Shown here piece by piece: positions 47,879 to 59,732 of a stretch of DNA of 64,000 nucleotides (its first letter is position 1; the number at the start of each line of letters is the position of its first letter). Position numbers and translations under genes: made by a program. The stretch is from Sphagnum compactum (Eukaryota; Bryophyta; Sphagnopsida; Sphagnales): positions 11,532,001-11,596,000 of the forward strand of contig OZ234501.1 of the NCBI GenBank assembly GCA_965153455.1. Reading direction: 5' to 3'. A model generated the notes under the pieces. The model searched no databases and was not told the origin of the DNA. It saw only the letters and a program-made list of their open reading frames with translations.

Positions 47879-48036
47879 CAAATGGGACATCTAATCAAAT
47901 TGAACATAAGAAATTGACATCATTACTCAAAATGACCAATGTCCTTTAGTCAAATAGGACATCTAATCAAATTGAACATAAGAAATTGACATCATTACTC
48001 AAAATGACCAACGTCCTTTAGTCAAATGGGACATTT
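47879..48036. repeat. 72-bp tandem repeat
   Basis: Two nearly identical 72-bp units start at 47879 and 47951, and a third begins at 48023 and soon diverges. The unit contains CAAATGGGACATCTAATCAA and ATTGACATCATTACTC. Confidence 0.88.
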
Positions 48037-48099
48037 TAGGTCTATTACATACTTACCTCCCATTTATAATCTTACAACCTACTTATTTACCTATCAACG

Positions 48100-49015
48100 C
48101 ACCCACCTTGACGCACCCCACACTCTTTGATAGACTCAACTACGAGTCCAAATGTGAAAACAACGAAAGGATAAGGAGGCGGGGTACATTCCTTAGCTTG
48201 CAGCACTTCGGGGATAGAAGGGCGTGCTAGAGCTCCGGGATGAGGACTAGGACGAGTGACAAGTGGGTCAATTATTCACACAAACCTACATAAACTAAAC
48301 AATAAGTTGGTTAGTGCATAGTTAGAGCACTTTTTGGTGCACGGACGAACCACGAGCAAACATGGACTCACAAAACTCACCACGGCTCGGACTTGAGGGA
48401 AGCCACCACCCTCCCCTTTATAATATTCTCTGCGTCTGGCCATGGGGCTAACACCCAAGTGTCATTTTGTCTTGGGATTCCCAAGTTACGAATCTCGAAA
48501 TTCCCAAAATAGGGACTCCCGTGATTTTGGAAGCCCATAACTTTCTATGCAGACCTCCAATTGAGGTGAGGTCTGAAGAAAAGTTATAGCCCTCATCAAG
48601 AGCTTTCCAACGGCATGTGGCAGGCCACCTACATGTAAGTAAATCGGGGTGATTCCCAACTTAGTGGTCGGGAGTCAAATTGACAATTTGACTTCCGGCC
48701 TTTCTTTTGGACATAACTTGTGTTTCAACTAGCCAAGTGGGTCATGTAAGCCTATTTTAGACATTTACGTTCCAAGAGCTTTCCAATGCTATAAGGAACT
48801 TTTCAATCCAATGAATTTTGACCCTTGTAATTTCTTTTTGAAAATTCGAGAATCCATTGGAATTCTAACTCCCAAAGTGGAAGCTCACTTGGGAGTGTGG
48901 AGGTTCATTATCTCACATTCTCCTACACTCCTAGGAGCATGAAATGTGACTACCGGGCTTCACTATTGGTCCACACCTTTATAAGCCCTTGCTTTGATCG
49001 CGAGCCCAAGTCTAA
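48100..49015 (-). mobile_element. possible solo LTR, bounds uncertain
   Basis: This ~0.9-kb stretch is less CpG-depleted than its neighbours. It carries internal repeats of GGAAAGCTCTTG (complement of CAAGAGCTTTCC) and, on the minus strand, TATAAAGGGGAGG near 48425-48412 placed as a promoter would be. There is no coding frame. These traits resemble a plant LTR, but I could not define TG...CA ends or a target duplication. Confidence 0.3.
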
Positions 49016-49029
49016 GGTTGCAACACACC

Positions 49030-49215
49030 TACTTAAATATACTATTTATCTACCAACCCACCTACTTAAATGTAATATATACCATGAACCCACCCATGTA
49101 CCTAGATGTAATACCTACCTACCCACCCACCTACCTACATACATACAACTTACCCACCCACTTACCTATTTATTTACCCACTTACCTACCCACCCATTCA
49201 CCTATTTCCTACAAC
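49030..49215. repeat. degenerate (CCTA)n / (CCAC)n microsatellite region
   Basis: Dense tetramer repeats such as CCTACCTACC and CCCACCTAC. They continue weakly at 49298-49360. The 113- and 87-codon plus-strand frames here are Thr/Pro/Tyr-rich repeat translations, not genes. Confidence 0.8.
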
Positions 49216-52200
49216 CTACTTACCTTTGGATTTCATAGTCTTGTAATGATGTGTTGAAGTAAACATGTGAAATAAAAAATTGACAAAAATTGATAAACAT
49301 ACTTACCTACCTACCTATTTTTTTATGACCTACCTAATTGCTTACCTGCTTTTTTACGACCTATTTAACTACTTGGCATAATAATTATTTTATTTTATCT
49401 AAAATTTGACCGATCAAAATGTCCAAAATAACAGAGTGGTATTTTTTACCCCTATTCAAATTGGGTATTTTTTTTATTAAATTTGATAGTAAAAAAAAAC
49501 CATTTTTTCTAGTAGTGGGATGACTTTTTTTTTCATTGCAAGTTTTCATCCATATGGCATCCATGATTGATGACAAAGTGACGTGGATGTCCAAAATATC
49601 ATTTGAAAATGTGAGACTTTTTATTACATTTTTATTAAATATACTTGATATATGATCCATTTTAAATTATTTTATGTGAATAAATTAATTATTACACATT
49701 GAAATAATTTTAATGGTAAAAATTTGATATATTATAAATAATTTTTAATATTTTAATTTAAAAATAAAATAGAGGTGTAAGATGTGGGAAATATATAATT
49801 TATTTGTACATTGAACTCTTATAAATTGAAAGTATATAAATAAATAAATATATTTTACATGTGTAAAAATGAATAAATTTTAAAATTTCAAAAACTAGTT
49901 AATATTATAATATTAATCAGTATTTTGAAGACTTCATTAAAATATTTAGAACAAATTTATACATTATACTTAATAGGACTAGTATAAAAACATTTTATAT
50001 ATACATTTTAAATATAATTTATTTATGATCCATTTATAAATATTTTATGTGGATAAATTATATGGATTCATACGTTTAAATTAAAATTTGTTAGTAAAAT
50101 ATGATATATTGGGAAAAAAATGTACAATATAGATTCCTAAATCAAATGAAAGTTTAAGATATGAAAGATATATATATATTTTTTATTACCCACAAAGGTT
50201 TTTCCATTTACAAATCATGTGTTTGAATTTTTTTTTCCATAGAATGGTCATTTAAATGCTATTCAATAACAAAATTCAAATATTTTTCTTTTGTAATGAA
50301 GTTAGATGCTATTCTAAAAATATATATAATTGTGTACATTATTGAAAGAATTTTATTAATAAAGTTTGAATTGTTTCATTATCACAAATTATCAAGAAAA
50401 CATGTATTATCAAATTTGAAGTTTTATGTAATGTTTAAATGAAGTATGGTCTAAATATAATAAACATTAGGCTATTTATATAATAAGTGGGGTGGCTTGA
50501 TGGTAAAACCACACAAAAGTAAGCATGTGGTGTTTGCATCCTTTGTAATGTTTAATGGTCACCATTTCCAACAAGCACATGAGCCCTTTTCAACACACAA
50601 CAAATTATGAACACTGAAAAGACACCTTTTTTTCTTAAAATCAAAACATTTGAGGAAAAAAATTAAGTTGTTTTTAGTTTAACATTATTGGCATGCCACT
50701 TGCCTCCATTCAAAACTTATGATTAACACATTTCAAAAGACATTGTGATAGTTTCACTTTTAGGTTTCCACAACTTTCAGTGTTGGGGTAATTATACATT
50801 TAGGTGGACCAAAACTGGCATATGGTGTAAATTACAAGGAAAATGACTTCTAACAAAATATCAATTTTAAAAAAAAAATTGGAATAAAATTTTAAATTGT
50901 TATATTTTAAAATTTCTATTTGGCATAAAAATGAACTATAATAATTTTCTTTCCTATATGTTCACATTTGTTTTTTATTTCAATAAATCAATATGAACTC
51001 TTGTGCAAATTGGTAGTTTTGTGAAATCCATCTATTAATTTAAGTATCAAAGTTTGCATGTTCAACCTTTTATTTTAATATTACAATAACACCATGTTCA
51101 TATTAGAAAAAATACCATATAAATGACCTAATTGGAGTCCATAAATGTTTTTTCTATTGACTACGATTGGGGACGTTGTATCACTTGACAAATTTGATGA
51201 TTAAACCCTTATTGCTCTGCACTACTAGTGACAATCAATTGATCAGTTGATGAAAGAATTAATTTATTTTGTGAAAATTAATTTCCATTCAAACAAAAAT
51301 ACTGAATGATATTGCATGCAACTTGAATTGAATTGAATTCTACTTCAATCCAATTCAACAATTGGACTAAGATTCAATTGCATTGAAGATAAACGGGATG
51401 CAAATCGGTGAATAATGTAATGAAAATCTGCTCATGAATATGGTGTTGAACATAATATTGGGATATAAAAAGAACACCTTTCTATGCCTCTTTATTAGGG
51501 AAGGGGCTAAACAAATTCCAATTTAAATTGTTCAAGTTGCAATTTAGGACTTATGGAATCTAAAGTTGTCCTACTTCAAAATAAGTTTGATGAATCATCG
51601 TCATTGAAATTTTGAACCATAAATAACAATTGTTTGTGTTTTTATTTTTGAAGATGTATTAGTTCTATTGGTCATATAACTAAAGGGATAGATGAGAAGG
51701 AATGTATAAAAAATTATAATGAATGTAATCATGATAGGTTGGAATGCTACTATGTTCGTAATGGCACATCTGTTTATGTGTTGTATTTGAGATCATACCT
51801 TGTGCTAGGCAAGGTTTTGCCAACCACTTATCTTACAGCTTGCATAAAAAGATACACCTTAGATTGAGTATGGCTATTATAGATTGTTTGTGCCCAAAAA
51901 TGATGTAGGGCATAACATATCATTGAAATGTCATTTGTAGAAAAAAAAACACAATTGGTTTCTAACATGGTTGGTTTTGGTTGGATAAAAGGGTTCTACC
52001 TAGAGACATTATATACTAGTTGTGGTATGGAAAATTAAAAACTTTCACAAGAATTATTTCAACGTTCTATCACCCAGGACAAAATATAATGGCTAAAAGC
52101 AAATTTACAACATCAAAGAAAACTAAAAATTGCCGTCTACAAGCATGATGGAATGTCTCTATGGCTTTCCTTTGTGGGTTATCACCTAGAATGCGATCCT

Positions 52201-53200
52201 ATTTAACTATCATAATTAAGGTGGGGGGGGGAATAGGTGAGGGGGAGGAGAAACGGAAAGGACTCCAAGACCCTTTAAGATTTTGCAATGCCTTTAAGAT
52301 TAAATGATCTACTTACTAATTAGGTTGTAACATCAAACAATGTTAATTTCACATGTGTAGATTCATCACTTACATGAATATTCTCAAATGCCATATATAT
52401 ACAACCAAATAAATAAAACTATATATTCATTCCAGTGTTTTGTCAAATTTGTAATGTTGTGTCATATGTGAGCATCCCAAGAGTGATTTAGCATTGAATG
52501 GTGACATGTTTCTAGAGCCTGTCGAGAAAGTTAAAAAGTTGGTTAAAAATGCCTCCCTTTAGAACCAAGTAGAAATGTTGTGAAAAAATTTCAATTCTTT
52601 TTTTGAAAATCTGGCAATTTCCCCCCCCCTGCTCCCGCCCACCCCCTTCAACTTTTGGGATTTTTCCCTTTTTTTGTTTCTCCCTTGCATATTTCTCCCA
52701 AATTTTGATTAGGATGTCATTTATCACAACTCACTCCTATGCAAATCTAGATTTGAAGTGTTTGTTGCTCTTTGTGTGGGAAATTGCCTTTAACCCGGAG
52801 GACATCTTACGTGGCCACAACTCTTCAACAATAAAGAGATGAGAAAAGAAAAATCATTAAAGCAATAAAAGGTGGAATAATTAAAATGTAAACAGCAAAG
52901 ATGTCATTCACGTCATTTGTATGAACAAAGGGTGCTTTCGTTTTTGGGACGGTAGGTGTCATCTAGGTGCGGGTGGAACGCACCATCCTCCAAGCCTTGA
53001 TAATTTGGAATAAAATGTTGTCTTCACCATCACATTGTCAAACTTGAATTTGCCATTGAAGTCACGCCAAGAGGATGATATAGTTATACTCTAGTTGCTT
53101 CTTTGAAAAGCAAAAAACTAGTCATTCGGTAACTAGTTCTTCTACATTACAATTTTCTCTTGGTAATTTTATTTTTCTTCTCATTTTTTCCTCCAGCCTT
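49216..53200. other. very AT-rich non-coding
   Basis: I see no gene over about 4 kb. A C/G-rich mirror patch occurs near 52620-52650, and a G-run near 52210. Confidence 0.5.
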
Positions 53201-53261
53201 GAACCCATCCATTCCAAAAACTGCAATGAAATTATGGTTCACAAGTTTGCCTCACATTCAT

Positions 53262-53510
53262 CCATGGAAAGTCCTGGATTTTGTATGGAACTTTGAGTAA
53301 TTAATTTTCATACGAAATGTGCCCTTTTGGCGAGGAAATTCATTCACAAACAAGGTTAGGCCTTCAGGAAAATCCGTCATAAACGTCTACTAAGTGTTCA
53401 TCCAGTAGTCAAACATTCCATAGTTGAAGGCCATCTAACCCATTAGGAGCTCCCTTTTGCCACATCCTTCTAAACCCATCCGATTGCCAGTGCCCACAAC
53501 TCAATGACTT
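53262..53510 (-). other. coding-like segments, unassigned
   Basis: The minus strand at 53510-53400 reads SLSCGHWQSDGFRRMWQKG and then NGLDGLQLWNV. One frame over, from 53382 to a TGA near 53262, it reads MTDFPEGLTLFVNEFPRQKG. The composition and continuity across a probable indel suggest a decayed exon. I recognise no family. Confidence 0.28.
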
Positions 53511-53519
53511 GGCTTTGTG

Positions 53520-55448
53520 AACAAACCAAGAAGCTGACATAATAGAGTTATCATTAAAGTCAGGCGATCAGGGGGCGAGAACGGCCAGTTTTGGCATAAT
53601 AGGGCATCAAACGCATAAATGGGAATGAAATTTGTACAAAAGGAAATAACTTGGACCCAAACTAGTTTTTCCGGCAATTTTGGTGGTAAACTGAGTTTCA
53701 TCCTGTGTTTCCTTTTTCTTGAGCGCCTGCACTGCTGCTACATATGTTTTCACTGCTCCTACCCGTACTATAATTACTCTCGAACCTTGTGCATTAAATT
53801 CATTTCATACCCAGATTTAATCAAATTTCCTTACTTTGCGGATACCACTGAAAGACTGGATAGGGGGTGAAAGCAGAGAAGATAGGGGGTGAATAAGAGG
53901 GTGACTTTTAGTATAACTCTAATGTGATGAAACTTTGACCTAGGCTTTCGAGCCAGAGAAAGCTTCAGCAGACTACAAGGAAACATGACCTTGTTGATGA
54001 GCAGGGGCTTTAAAAATAAAAATAAAAATTGTGATTTAAAAAAAGAGCTAACGAATTTTCCTAGAACCATAACAAAATTAGTTGAATTTACACTAAGAAA
54101 AGAAAACTTCCACAATGTTCCCAATTGTTTTATGTCAAAAAAGCAATACAATTTGTTGACAAAATTAACACTGTTGATGAGCATTTCTTACGTTGAAGCT
54201 TAGAGATTGGAGTTACATGTATGGGATATATTTATGACCATTAGCCAATCTTTGGAATTCTAGTCTTCTCAGGAAACGCCACTTCGATGGTTTGCACTTT
54301 TTCAAAGAAAGTCCCTATGGGTATAGGTCGGGTATATGGACCCTTGATCCGTGTATCTCAAAAAATCAAAGAATTAATTTGATTAACCCACTGGTTCTTC
54401 GACCTTTTTGTGTGGGTAAAACTGGATACTGGAAGTATTCTATGCTGAATTTTTTAAAATTAAAAAAACCAAAAGAATTGTTTTGACCCATAAACACACG
54501 GTTTCCATAAGAACCGGTCAAAGAACCAACCCTGAAGTGCTGGTTCTTTCAGGAGTCCTGTTGACTCAAAAACCCATAACCAAAAGGTTATTTTATTCTG
54601 AGTTTTTAGAGGAGAAAAAAACCCCACAATCTTGTTTGATTTTGAAAAATGTTAACAAAACCCAGACCCCAAGGTTATAACAGAATCAAGAACCCCTCCA
54701 ACACTGGAAATTGCAATGGAAACATGTGTACAGGATCCCACAGCAAGGACAGCTATAATGAATGGGACCAGCCCTAAAATAAGACAAAACAGATTGGGGC
54801 CACTGATGACCTTACAAAGTCCGACCAACTCGTCACAAAATATGCTATATAGCTAACACAAATTTGTGGGCATATACAAACTCAAAAGAAGACGTGTACT
54901 CACTATTTTGCCCTCTTTATCTTCCATAAAGTGGGACCAAACCAAGCTCTACTAAGAAAGGCTATAACCAAAAAAAAAAGAAAAAAAAAAAGGCAAAATG
55001 TTGGACTCATAATCATGAGAGACTAAATTAAGCAAATATGCACCTATGTTGTTGCAAAATTGGAAATTCTCATATTATATTCCATCTATTAACTTAGTAA
55101 CTGTTTTACCTTGAGTCCATTGCACATATGTTTTTGTCTCTCATTTGTGCATGATTGTCCAACTTATCTGAGGTCAAACCTAACATGAAAAAAGGGGCAT
55201 TATGGTTAGTTGTTTCCTTGTAGAATTACAAAGTATGGTTTTCAATAGAGCAGGAGGGCTTGAATCATGACATATGTACGGGAGGTGAACTTTGTGATTT
55301 CATTGATTATAATCTAGAATATGCTATGTTTATTATGACATATATTACATTAACATTACAATTTGACATTTTCTATGACATTCATTACGTTATCGTCAAA
55401 CTAATGTCAAATTTTAATGTTAGTATAATATGTGCCACAACAAGACAC
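53520..55448. other. non-coding
   Basis: I see no supported gene. Scattered AAAGAACC / GGTTCTTT words occur between 54380 and 54570, related to the ends of the MITE-like element at 55455. Confidence 0.4.
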
Positions 55449-55862
55449 GTATTTTACTAGTGTTCGGTGGCTCTTTGATTTTGGACCAAACTATCACTTG
55501 GGGTTAGACAAGGTATATAAGCAAAATTAAATTTTAGAAAAACCCACCACTACCTGTTTGCAAATCAATTTTTGGTGGTGCTCATCCTTAGCTCTGACCC
55601 AACAAAAATTAACAAATCAAGTAATTGCTTAGAATCTACTAGATCTTTCATGAAACCCAATGCTTTTTTATGTTTTTTAAATACTAGAATTGGTGGTTCT
55701 TTGATTCTTAACTTTCTTTTTAATGCTCAGAAATAGCAAACTCCCTTGATTTTGATTTTTTAATACTCAGGAATGATAATTTTTTTGATTCTGATATTTT
55801 TCAAATGTCAAGAACTCATGATTATTAAAAAATCAAAGAACCATCCAACATCACTGGTATTT
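55449..55862. mobile_element. MITE-like inverted-repeat element
   Basis: The left end TACTAGTGTTCGGTGGCTCT and the reverse complement of the right end, CAGTGATGTTGGATGGTTCT, both run into TTGATTTT, giving imperfect terminal inverted repeats of about 28 bp around a ~400-bp element (55455-55856). Both sides are flanked by GTATTT (55449-55454, 55857-55862). There are internal direct copies of GGTGGTTCTTTGATTCTTA. It has no coding capacity, and the superfamily is unclear. Confidence 0.42.
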
Positions 55863-58190
55863 GCCTATGTTGTGCATGTACATGATTTTTGATACACACA
55901 TCAGGTAAATGTGTATCATAAAAATATACACTTCAGATGTAAGTGTAATTTTTAAGAAACATTTATATTATTTTACACATTGTCTAAAACAATGGAAACA
56001 AATAAATAAACATAACAAAAAATAAAATGTAATATTGCATTTTCACTTTGTTATCCTTTCAAACAATAGTTGTGGAAGTAGAGTCAATTCAAGAAAGAAA
56101 GAAAGAAAAGGAAAAAGATGGAAATAGTTATTAGAGAAGACAAAGTTATGTATGTAGAAATGATATCTTGCAAAGCTTTTTTCAATGTGATCTTATGAAT
56201 TTTTTCATATTCCTTCTCATTATCCAAAGGTTATTTGTAAGTGTAATTAGTGGCGTTGTTGTCATCTTACAACTATTTGAATTGTTTAAAAGTTCAACAA
56301 TGACATATTTTAGATGAGCTTCTTACTAAAATTATTTTTTACTTTTTTTTGTCATGTTGTATTTTTTTTGGGTGTGATTGTCTTGTAATTCCTTTCATTT
56401 TGGACTTGTAAAATAAAATTTTAGATTTTAGGTGAATTCCCCATGGGTGGAACAAAATTAATAAAAGCCAATACAACAAGTGTAACCGAAGCTTGGTTTT
56501 TCCTGTTTTATTATTAAAAAATTTACTAATGTTGCAAACTTTTAAGGTGAAAACGCGCTAAGCCCCTTTAAAATTATAATCATAAATATGATCTTTCTGC
56601 AATTAGAATTTTTGGTAACATATGGACATCATCTTGGATTATTTTTACTTGTTTTAATTATATTTGAGTAACTTTAGGTTTAATCTAATCAATTATTTTG
56701 AAAACTCCAACAAACATTGAAGAATTTGAATGTATGGAATATATTTGTGACCAAATATTATCCGTCACAGAGTTTGAAAATTTGAATATGTACTTAAAAA
56801 GTAAGGTGGTCAATGGAATTCTTGGGTGAAGTTTTTTATGGTGCATGATATTAATATACATTAATTAGGAGAATAATTTTTTTTGATGAAATTCCATTTA
56901 CAAAATGTGTTTTTTTGCATTTTTTTTAGCAATGAATGCATAATAATATCTTCCTTTTAGAAAAAAATCACTACCATATCAAAGAGAAGGAGATTTTATA
57001 GATGGACATTGCATTATATTTTTAATTTCTTTTTGTTTGATAATGTTTCATGAATTACAAACATGAGGCCCTATGGCTATTGAAAAATTGTAAGTTATTC
57101 AATGTACATTGATTTTATTCAATCACCCTTTTCTAACCGTTGAATCAAGATTAATTTTGACTCAAAGTGAACTTTGAGTTCTAAAATGTTGTTATGCAAA
57201 TTCTATAGTTTTTTGCTTGTGTTTAGATTAGCCAAAAGATGCCATCAAAATTTTAGTTTATTGCATACTATAATACTTGTTATACATCACCTGTTTTCAA
57301 CAAAAGTGGCTCACCCTTAATGTGTTTTCACCCTTTGATGTGTTTATATCACAACGTTTAAAATATATTATGAAAACATGTAATATAATTTGGAATGAAT
57401 ATAACAAAAATAGAATATTCAAAAACCTTTTCTAAACATTGTAACCAATATTTTAAAGCATTATAAGAATTCCTACTTTTGAGGAATTCATTGAACATAT
57501 TTTTACATAATAATGTATTGCAACAAATTTTTTAGGTCATACAAAACTGTGAAGATTTTTTTCAACTTATTTTTAAAAAATCCAAAATAAGCATTCACCA
57601 AAGTGACAAGGTTGACTTTTAATAATGTGAAATAGATTCTTATGTTATTCGAATTTTTACAAGTTTAAGTGGTGACATTGTGATCATGTTACAACTTCTA
57701 ACATGGTTGCAAATTTCATCAATAACTTCAAAATCTCTTGTCATTTTGCTTTCATTTTTGTCTTGCTTTGTTGTTTTAGAAACTCACAATCATTAATAAA
57801 AAGTTTGAAATGCAATATCCTCTTTTTTTTGCCAACTAGAATCTTAAAAAATATGAGCAATGCATTTCATTGTAATTTACACAAACTCAATAAAAATAAT
57901 TTACACAACACAATTTAAATCTCAAAATATACATAACATGAAATGAAAGTGTAAAAACTTTCACATGTAAATCTTACATGATTTTACATGGTGTGTAAAT
58001 CAACTATTTTACATTTACATATGCAACACTTTTCATTGTAACATATGAATCCACAAAATTTATCTTACACAAGTGTCAATAACATTCTGTTGTAGCATAT
58101 GCTTTTACTTCTTTATTCACACGGTTCCCAAACTTTGTTTCTTTTTGGTCCTTTGTTTAGGAGATAGTCCAATAAGACAGTTTGTGTTAG
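55863..58190. other. very AT-rich non-coding with (GAAA)n
   Basis: I see no gene. A short GAAA microsatellite lies at 56092-56110. Confidence 0.5.
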
Positions 58191-58410
58191 TAAAGGTCCA
58201 TTCACACTTGGTGTTAGGCACTCTAGTGTTGAGTCCACTAACACCATACTAGTCATTTAGGACTAACACTTAACTTACCATGGACATTTTATGTTAAGTT
58301 AACATTCACTTAACATTCAGCTATCGACCATTTAACATTGGGTACCACCTAAGATGCCACCTAGATCTTTATTTAAGACTAATTTAACATCAAGTGTGAA
58401 TGCACCATAA
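58191..58410. mobile_element. MITE, 214 bp, TSD TAA (PIF/Harbinger-like)
   Basis: The left end GGTCCATTCACACTTGGTGT and the reverse complement of the right end, GGTGCATTCACACTTGATGT, match at about 20 of 22 positions. TAA flanks both sides (58191-58193 and 58408-58410), the target duplication typical of PIF/Harbinger (Tourist-like) MITEs. The interior has AACATTCACTTAACATTCA repeats and no coding capacity. It lies about 105 bp outside the gypsy 3' LTR. Confidence 0.68.
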
Positions 58411-58514
58411 TTGTTGGCTGTGAGATGTAATAGTTGGTTTGTGTTGTATTTCCATATCAATTTGAGGTTTGTACCATACTTGCAAAGAAGGGTCTGTTCT
58501 AGTAAATATTTAAT

Positions 58515-59198
58515 TGTTGAAACCCTGCCAAACTATCTTATAAAAACACCAATCTAGAGAGGAAGAACAAAAACAGAGGGTTTAAGGCCGAGTTGATTTT
58601 AACAAGTTAGATTGTAATCGAAAAGAAATGAAAAGATAAAAAGAACAAACACAATGGCATATAAAAGCAGCTAACATAGTCTGATTCTTTGGAATCTTAC
58701 AACTAATCCCATTATTTAATTTGTGAATGCCACAGTTAAGGAGATCTACTACTGATGTTTACTTATTCTGACAGGACCCACTTCTGCCCACACAGCCTTG
58801 GAATTCTGGTACATCTGTGTGTATTTTCATCACACATTACCTTATTGGCAATATACTATTAGTTGCCCAACAACAATTCATACCACAAAATTTAGAATCT
58901 ATTCGAGGTATGGCTTTGAGGTCAGAACTTTCAAGGTTCACTCAGTCCATGTGAACTGCTAAACACTTTCCCACTTAATGCAACAATGCAACATAACATC
59001 AAATCTCTCATCTAAAACCTAAACCTTGCATACCCTTGGTTTCAAATATTCTGAACGTGATTTTGAATAATAAATGCCAGGTTCACTTAGAACCACTCAA
59101 GAAGACAAATTCTAATGTAGGAATATACTACGAATTATTCTCTTCAAACTTTCCCCACTCTTGACCTTGTTCCTTTCATTCTGCACAACCTAAGGACA
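58515..59198 (-). repeat. Ty3/gypsy 3' LTR, 684 bp (inferred)
   Basis: On the minus strand the segment starts TGTCCTTAGG, directly after a purine-rich AAAGGGG, and ends GGTTTCAACA, so it has the TG...CA ends of an LTR. It lies about 530 bp downstream of the pol stop in the correct place. The 5' LTR is outside the window, so identity between LTRs could not be checked and the outer boundary is inferred from the end motif alone. Confidence 0.55.
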
Positions 59199-59209
59199 CC
59201 CCTTTGAGG
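59199..59209 (-). other. candidate polypurine tract
   Basis: On the minus strand CCTCAAAGGGG sits immediately before the TGT that begins the putative LTR. Plus-strand DNA synthesis of LTR elements starts from such a tract. A longer purine tract (AAAAAAGAAGGGG) lies about 130 nt upstream at 59330-59342 but is not followed by TG. Confidence 0.45.
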
Positions 59210-59732
59210 TTTCTAGCAACCACTCTGGCTGTTGTTCTACAACATATATTCAAGGTACTACTACCAAAAGTTCCCCCTTCCCAGATGCATCTTGACTTTT
59301 ATATGCCACTCAGTTCTACAGCTCGAACCCCTTCTTTTTTCATCATCCCTCAAGCATCAACCCCTCATAGCTATCTTTACCTCGAACTACTACTACTCTA
59401 CTACATCATTGGCGCAGCGAAATTCTTCAACGACTAGCCTAGTAGTTTGAACAAGAAAAATACCAGAAAGAACCTCCCACTTTGCTTCATCCATTCTCCC
59501 TCTTATCTTACCTTCCACCATGAATTACACAAACCTTTCTTCAATGTAGTCGTTCCCTCCACCATCCATCGCTTGGCGCAGCTCTTGTTCTTCATAACAC
59601 AAAAATAAACAAAGTTGCCTACCCATGCATTCCTTGCAGCAACGATGGACATATTCCTGCCGCAAACATGCAAAAAGTTGATGGCTAATGAAAACAATAA
59701 AACAAAAATGAAACCCTAAAAATTTGTTGTGT

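Noticed and set aside
48897-49257. Thr/Pro/Tyr-rich frames of 113 and 87 codons
   Set aside because: They are translations of the CCTA/CCAC tetramer repeats.
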